Positions 51,101-53,398 of a stretch of 53,398 nucleotides of DNA are shown piece by piece. How positions within the stretch are numbered: position 1 is the stretch's first letter; every line of letters begins with the position of its first letter. The notes under the pieces were generated by a model. It was not told the origin of the DNA. It ran no database searches and saw only the letters and a list, made by a program, of their open reading frames with translations. This DNA is from a virus. Both the position numbers and the translations under genes were made by a program. The stretch spans positions 1 through 53,398 of IMG/VR virus record IMGVR_UViG_3300021079_000008; one strand, written 5' to 3'.

Positions 51101-53057
51101 AAATTCATTTCTTGGTAAACTTGCTAATAAGATTGGATATACTAGGAATGCTCTGGCTACAATACTTATGTCTGATCAGTCTGAAATAAGAAATGTATTA
51201 GAAGATATTCTTAGAGAGTATGTTGACATGCCTGATAGAGAGTTCGTTAGTGTATCTCAAAAGGTGGTTAGTGACTTCTTTGATTGGGCAGTTCAATTAG
51301 ATGGTAATAGAAATACATTCATAAAGAAACTATTAATAGATGATGGTAATGGTTCTGAACAAATCTCTAATTTTAAGAAAGAGATAGCTAAAGATCCTTC
51401 TCATCCTCTGTATAATAATTATGTTATAGGAAAGAACGGACTTCTTTCACCAGAAATATCTGATAAAGAGGGTGGTGTGAATAACCTTAACATGTTAAAT
51501 AAAGGAAATAAAGTATATGACCAAAATCAAATCATATACTCTTTCAGAGAAATTAGAGATTATCTAAAGGAAACTGGACAAGAGAAACTCTATAAAACTC
51601 TAGTTGGTACATCCGTTCTTCAGTCAGGTCTATCTACCTCTCGTATTTCATTTACTCAACTTCTTCCATATGAAGATTTTAAGAGTGTATATAATGATAC
51701 ATTATCAAATATTAAAAATCTATCAAATATAAACATTATGGATTTCAAGAACTTAAATGTTTTTGAAAGAAATAATTGGGCAGATAGTGATATTGTTCCA
51801 AGAGATCAAGCTCCTCCAGCTAAACTGGGTGCTATGGGACAACTTGTATATAATACAAGAATGAATTGGTTTGGAAATAAAATAAATAAGAAAGTGAGTG
51901 AGGCTATAAATAAAGGAAAGCTTCCTCCATTATTAAAAGTGGGACAATTTACAAATATAGGAAGAGGTAACTTTGTTGTATATTCGTGGGAGAATATGAG
52001 ACTTAGTAGAAAAGAGAAGACTGAAATGAAGAAGATTGGAGACTATTCATATATAAATAAAGGTTTATTTAAAAAGGTATATTATCCTGATGGAAGTCCT
52101 GTAACAACATCTTATACAGATAAAAAGACAGGTGACATTATTACATCCTATGTATATAAGATGATTAATGCCTGGGGAGATAGTTTAAAAGCTAATGAGT
52201 TTTATAATGTTCCTAAAGCTTCTGTAATTGATAATGGATTTACAAAGGTGGAAGATTCTATAACATATATAGATCATGGGCAACCTTTCGGTATCATGGA
52301 AATAAAGAACTCTCCAGAACGTAGTGATGAAATAGTGGCATCTTATTTCTCAACAGATGACACATATGATTTTGCACCTAAGGAACTACTAGAAGACTAC
52401 AGTCAGAAAACAGGACAAGCGATGGGAACAGAAACACAACCTACTCAACCATCTATTAGTGTTAAACCAGGAGTACAAGAACTATTTGATTCTAATCCTG
52501 AGTTAGCTAATCAAGTATATGAATCTTTAGGGTTTAATTTATCAAATATTAATGTTGAATTTAATAAACAAAAAAATCGTATAAGTGTTATTTTAAAAAA
52601 CGATAAAAATGAAGCTAAAATTGATATTGATGTTGAAGGAAATTATGCGCATGTTACAAATACTAATGTTTTAAAAGCGCAAGAAGGATTTGGAACATTG
52701 TCTTATATTAAATTAGCAAACGAACTTAAAAAACAAGGATTAACTCTTACATCTGATATAAATGGTCTTGATTTACTAGAAAGCGGTAAAACTCTTTGGG
52801 AATCATTAGTTAGAAAAAAATTAGCAACTTATAGTACTTCTTTAGGAAGATATATATTTACAGGACAACAAGCTCTACAACAATACTCTCAATACTTAGA
52901 ATCATTAAATAAACCTAATACTAACACTGAATCTTTGAAAACTCAAATAACTGAACTTGAACAGAAGAAGAAAACAAAAGGAATTAGTCCTTCTGAAATG
53001 GCTACTCTTAATCAATTGCAAACTGAATTAGGTAAAATTATAAAATCACAATGTTAA
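39165..53057 (+). CDS. Giant multidomain protein containing the virion RNA polymerase
   Basis: 4630 residues. Hydrophobic N-terminal segments (about 109-135, IGAYLVQTAGFIGGAIPAAI; and 356-381) are followed by a long coiled coil (about 985-1255), then a zincin-like domain with H1971-E-I-F-E1975 and AEEFRDF (E2026/E2027). The RNA polymerase region follows; its double-psi barrel carries D3369-F-D-I-D3373 (in VKKTGGDFDIDKLTTYLKN), the Mg-binding triad of crAss-like virion RNA polymerases. The last 200 residues hold a separate domain (GVQELFDSNPELANQVYE, then a GNAT-like QEGFGTLSYIKLANELKKQG) with slightly different codon use. The polymerase is thought to enter the cell with the DNA and transcribe early genes. 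Fusion of ejection, peptidase and polymerase parts in one chain makes it exceptionally large. No internal stop or frameshift is seen. Confidence 0.9.
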   Translation: MPLPDVNILKSANDDFLQSNPARFFPENLVSTSSSGLDGGEPTPKSSFLSLTPNEGDGKIYANTPNYYQPKDVPNRYKRFVFGIDNESVQADIQSGWDRVGNAAANFGEKIGAYLVQTAGFIGGAIPAAIGGIVNYSDKALGGKGEVVNKGNAVSLMTDNLLTNLGESIKENVQETNPIYKSAKYTQGSIWQKLGTTSWWLDDAVDRAALTVSMIIPGIAEARGVGLFGSIAEEAGTIRATGLLSKGIQELADNPELYGKIGKALGNQIYKTAVDGTVDIGSNSALANRALAFKNTIQKAQAIELYSWNVIGQSALNGKEAQTSIRRALYDQREQGLISMSDDEIEKKAAEGAAKGFWYTAPLALVGSLIELPQIFSTAKMGQSALKKFFNPNTLEVLENAAKTVKPSFYKIVRNTLFTGLEHGQNESAQVAIGRYLEESIAGTVKGGRIIKDEQNPFIAITKNWVDNVNDPNGQNNIALGTIQGMLMTLLGHGGRVLKGTYAKEDAQNKRYIETINNALTERRYWSTPDNFMEKDDSGKIKLHPNGSPVFNENKLVSMGMSLVGMTNAWNKRTEAVKNNDQKAIEELQYSSLAALSKNFFDDPNGMEYLTNLLRFETKNQKSNINRVNDVVNGIEYTPDRQLEENLQSIEKLKKAHDAIENRHAGFTSIEIDNADKNEVNLKAGFIENHKQAQYSIAAKQLFLNNRIEKNNIELGSLGISEFTENPTTPQEERANDIIKENEDNVKELDEAKDTYKFLTDKTQFKSRFNTLRDEYRKTKQRIETAKDSAAQKAVMTPEELQDANTIKVTTKKGEQNVVIGEEYYLGKVIEHDVHGNEVYRFPKLTILGENPDGTIQIKGSDGIERAITKDVLLDYKLGKVADVAKNENASFYMRNMNNIVWWNTGKSKLGKVPGRLVYDSVKDKLSFVYVQKGKVREVEIGLDSFEPKQGYDEGVFTLGGTLTKEDKIDIEKRKSSGKTIQDQSNRRTTRLKMLNDLFNETSDRLTTTKTLLQQKYSEFEKVVNDLLTLETKIKKGELSGRNNFKSTTNKAIKAANRLSRMQEQLRLEIQELEAEQDTLDNAQAYIADMAQNIDELPTDSREFLNELKDQQNLLESLHLETGIQINSLSKIIDSTDAALDSAINMVRELISKFEKAYPKSPTAIIGQTWVDFLQANPNFLKLKPNFKADLAIVEDILAQIEDLDIIPGERTVKELREQLEGLQNQLKDIEEELAAKQLILDKFEGIVKLWEKSKEEETKISKNEELIKAVLGTLNQTVQNKVFEKPFQADSKKSNEVVTKATIFPTERSENGETPAEHHLRANRFGARFPKLKNRSSIRGVIVTSTNEAKLIPGLTEFLKQGKTGVDVATTITLVMVEKDTEGNIHLVDENGERITDVKDALNKGIFQVFPLDIKDMFREGTEKYVVDGLSKQYEDWRKEQLAEPEAIDYNIAASFGIPETVKKLDEQGNPLKEEDYTAQTPITETGLISESDLKTDTRVYIPTLEGTTTQGTTSFKNSLGAVFLRTANGDVPLNNRKHTSKEASAIYDAIYRLSTNIIADGNIKSEESQRLLQFLRSVVFWGSPKDGKNSGYNSVWFDKIAEDGKFKLFMSGKNTIVSEFTPTELENNKGNILALLQEMYSNTNSKLTESDWKKLYEQIISISKDGKIEKKTWENYQTYLLSNKDANGKTARKASDIPLTTRIRPLKNAEDVNKKGVYFIINDEANDSKFVHPEVPKSIVITPGAPKANTTVEKEVAKPTTIMTPTQNFVLDGTTENTITLADGNTISFKYDDKQVIEPEGLPTVSLTISPGANKALVDKKKAQGIDITEDDVKSAYYAYIISKINAFKESIKTPTPEVIIETPMEDKPVEAPKSANDVSASIKSKIEERKKNVKKDVDLREFVDNLVGQFEKENWTKVEAFIKATFPNIPIYRVKNMLQGVNGLQAWGMLKDGAIYIYENAEVGTAYHEIFEAVWKLAAPASEQTAVLNEFKNRKGSFIERTTGKSVNYSDATPSQIKEQLAEEFRDFVHEGKIPPKPIDSRPYIVKLFSDLVNMIKSLFIGKAGSKTERLFKDISKGRYKTYVPTESTLSYANKGIIDINNAYITESADLRERVFPGLTNENIHDMMQQMTFVTLNYVMEDNENLFNIQNINKEVLYERLKENLEDRIVQQIVAAEDAIKEGKDAQHIIDNSEMLFQNIENNWKDLRDKHEEYLKTYSIEFDENDELALTDENKGLNDVYGDADKIDHFRKANSAIKLLLATLPKVDNKGTRLLSSIGGVKLIPMSEAYMAVLNNIHDAVNEDVMIERVRQMAIGDKNYERLYTRLTKSPSKTSSIDWDGFNKYDLKLLMAFCKTFDKQNPDVKLLNILANGDVQVMDSNLSSAARQVKYGFVNDIRTVIRDVKNPYFKYDKTKEYIKKLKNGKDPFDNIILNDIPSRIAFLKSLGIVFSQDEVTRMSLYDVEAFRRFNTATSGILSSMKATDKIATISGQVLSIDGRLLTLGEIRAKIDNPEFSSTYYGVKGERIQTYLGTNPSSDLFKTLTSLKNINELTTNPRYSQYSYLATDSFAKNSIILKSIFESETGDRISQTQNLMKASFADGMINQKNGKRRVSAKETYKERIIQEINMNLEGYHYNLVPGDASLEWMTYMGIHITEASLLSGWEAVHDVFKGYLIDEINLSRENRSIVTPKNTKRDTKDLRFLKSILEDKSSNKPNELHDSIIKNLKDSPEKIYEDNKSKIDNAVEKFIKKETESFKNTLFEYKVISKSLEGDDYTTTNLKFNNSDTISKEDIDRNLNALSTNYIINNIELHKLLYSDPYQYSDELKRIKNFLSPRQNMIYGSTKLNAAINRIWNDGIAEDDIAYTDMNRTYFRTAVMEDVLGEQDLPGYQKALYEETDGSGIIMFKSYRNFRIRTSDWNDAEESQYRYDMAWEKRFKNIPLTESDINILEKGNPSIKSAYTAKKPIVAGNKMNGKLYNDVMLDKFAIYPLSLRILHEVAKKDDKGKVIETNIMRLHNKMQKENIDYVIFQSGRKVGAEKTNALYNHEDGSFNSNSFEGITNVPFAIMSVQSEVPSKESSLVSRGTQMTKEITMDFMEAGVPIDFIDSKDSDEFSSERYDEWYKLNDEEKAKRSPLYKEIINNQNLLEEMIEVGYQNLLKKLGIKDLNGKFEITDYSQVTKTLRKEILKREINDNIGKALSGYEKGDVVFEATPAYQQIRNILYSLADKNIISQKITGGMFVQIPSTLFEANRIKPTLVETEDGPKNVYTSDILNFYIDEDGKRTCEIMIARWFDSNKTDEELLHYFNNTEEGKKQLEALTTVAFRIPTQKQNSIESIKIKKFLPREFGDNVIVPAAIVKKTGGDFDIDKLTTYLKNLYVGRDGYPRLIKFLTDENSTPEERYVHWVRENSNRDTRNYIKFLSRDAVQNLKSNFEIEAAKIKAKYQAIKKDNSQDLFDDMQSDIYEQKQVQLAAQDSYMEELFDMGKRVFWRMTDTTRESFWSVKRDIRQKGIKGPEEIRRYLSLATGMIQDSTTVEQDIVKLEGLQKIYKEELKVMGIMEETINKIVKDAVAAFRENKKVLDYALKIDKSPEFEGLGDIYQDAKSQQSFEGAEEIANMDGLAEFNEFKTFSKYKQNVEKSLQNAYIESSFNLVSSKENFEQLTKPNSADQMKKLAKEITKLRGLEAFDYTSVGNMLNRNFMNRLRNAFVSGRYAIGIAAIAQTNHSLNQRQPIYFDFSKIDSLNIEDAKWLSVGNRQINFIKEDGSPAYNTILIDGKRVPTLSMIKTINGQHISDIVAQFIDGYVDISKGPWIMELGATPNVAGTFLVLAKLGVPIDTISYFMNQPIIRDYLHSIESSGYSYLFMDSFVKDIKSSDKYKDGAKQLDKINSIPNNTELRNSIKSKKLTPEQQAEQHFMLDEFLKYAKMGEQLLTVTQGTNFDTANLNDPYLVFKKMVLLMKAQQTIISSPDDILENSFLGKLANKIGYTRNALATILMSDQSEIRNVLEDILREYVDMPDREFVSVSQKVVSDFFDWAVQLDGNRNTFIKKLLIDDGNGSEQISNFKKEIAKDPSHPLYNNYVIGKNGLLSPEISDKEGGVNNLNMLNKGNKVYDQNQIIYSFREIRDYLKETGQEKLYKTLVGTSVLQSGLSTSRISFTQLLPYEDFKSVYNDTLSNIKNLSNINIMDFKNLNVFERNNWADSDIVPRDQAPPAKLGAMGQLVYNTRMNWFGNKINKKVSEAINKGKLPPLLKVGQFTNIGRGNFVVYSWENMRLSRKEKTEMKKIGDYSYINKGLFKKVYYPDGSPVTTSYTDKKTGDIITSYVYKMINAWGDSLKANEFYNVPKASVIDNGFTKVEDSITYIDHGQPFGIMEIKNSPERSDEIVASYFSTDDTYDFAPKELLEDYSQKTGQAMGTETQPTQPSISVKPGVQELFDSNPELANQVYESLGFNLSNINVEFNKQKNRISVILKNDKNEAKIDIDVEGNYAHVTNTNVLKAQEGFGTLSYIKLANELKKQGLTLTSDINGLDLLESGKTLWESLVRKKLATYSTSLGRYIFTGQQALQQYSQYLESLNKPNTNTESLKTQITELEQKKKTKGISPSEMATLNQLQTELGKIIKSQC

Positions 53058-53058
53058 T

Positions 53059-53398
53059 ATGGCATGTCCTAATATAAACTTAGAAAGTTGGAAAGAATTA
53101 GAAGCTTCTGTAGGAATAGACAGAGCCTACTATCTATGGGATAAATACGATGGTAATGTTCCTCAAGAGGAATATGATCAAGATGTTTCTTTCCAAACAG
53201 AAGAAATGCCTGCATCTAAAGCTTCTCCTGAAACAGTGAATAAGGTGAAACAGATCCTTGAGAAAATGGGAGTTGATATTAAAGATCTTACTACATATGC
53301 CAGAGAAACAGGTCTTGATACAAAGGGTGTGAATGGTCTTGCAGATCTTACACAAAAAATTATTGCTCTAGCTGAAGGTAAGGAAGATGTGGCTATTA
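53059..53398 (+). CDS. N-terminus of another large polyvalent protein, cut by the window edge
   Basis: Open from the ATG at 53059 (one base after the previous stop) to the edge: 113 codons without a stop. It begins MACPNINLESWKELEASVGI and continues with AYYLWDKYDGNVPQEEYDQ, which resembles the opening of large polyvalent proteins in related phages. The visible end is NGLADLTQKIIALAEGKEDV, which in relatives as I recall them leads into a HExxH-like peptidase segment. That site would lie beyond the window. It probably forms, with the preceding protein, the set of ejected proteins around the virion polymerase. Confidence 0.75.
   Translation, partial: MACPNINLESWKELEASVGIDRAYYLWDKYDGNVPQEEYDQDVSFQTEEMPASKASPETVNKVKQILEKMGVDIKDLTTYARETGLDTKGVNGLADLTQKIIALAEGKEDVAI

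Overview
The window looks like the structural and packaging half of a tailed, short-tailed (podovirus-type) phage of the order Crassvirales (crAss-like phages). It is AT-rich and densely packed, with genes overlapping by ATGA or TAATG or separated by a few bases. Starts are preceded by A/T-rich leaders and not by Shine-Dalgarno sequences. Intergenic regions carry promoters of the Bacteroidota type (TTTG, 19-21 bp, TAnnTTTG). The host is therefore inferred to be a member of the Bacteroidota. The assignment rests on family recognition of the large terminase, portal, major capsid protein, HU/IHF-like proteins, tail muzzle, 'cargo' proteins and a giant virion RNA polymerase with a DFDID metal-binding motif, all in the order typical of this group. 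No database search was possible.

Layout. Positions 1-790 hold three small minus-strand genes, the edge of a leftward-transcribed block. Positions 791-2074 are a largely non-coding divergent region. It contains an isolated, more GC-rich minus-strand gene (136 aa) with its own promoter candidate, structured leader and terminator, and two tandem rightward promoters. From 2075 to the right end everything is on the plus strand. In order: a small regulatory/zinc-ribbon/HU-like cluster (2075-4364); packaging and capsid genes (terminase, portal, an SPFH protein, scaffold-like protein, major capsid protein; 4364-12454); connector-type proteins, an abundant Thr-tailed protein and tail-fibre genes (12597-18590); an HTH-metallophosphoesterase under its own promoter (18770-20020); the tail ring, IHF-like and muzzle genes (20020-28342); and the injected cargo plus virion RNA polymerase genes (28342-53057). 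The last of these is a 4630-residue multidomain protein. A further gene runs off the right edge.

How it fits together. Terminase and portal package DNA into a shell made of the HK97-fold capsid protein on an acidic scaffold. Ring proteins and the muzzle form the tail. Collar-domain and Cys-rich proteins probably recognise the host. The cargo proteins carry hydrophobic segments, a zincin-like peptidase domain and a peptidoglycan-hydrolase-like domain. They and the giant polymerase are presumably ejected with the DNA, so that the polymerase can transcribe early genes.

The most unusual features are: (1) a family of Cys-bounded beta-domain cassettes with poly-threonine linkers that has spread through several tail proteins and into the muzzle; (2) an eight-residue LLN(D/E)LLAP motif shared by the scaffold-like protein and the isolated 136-aa protein; (3) recurring GG/AQ-x-G junction motifs at domain boundaries of the cargo proteins; (4) an apparently split muzzle; (5) near-complete avoidance of TAG as a stop codon.
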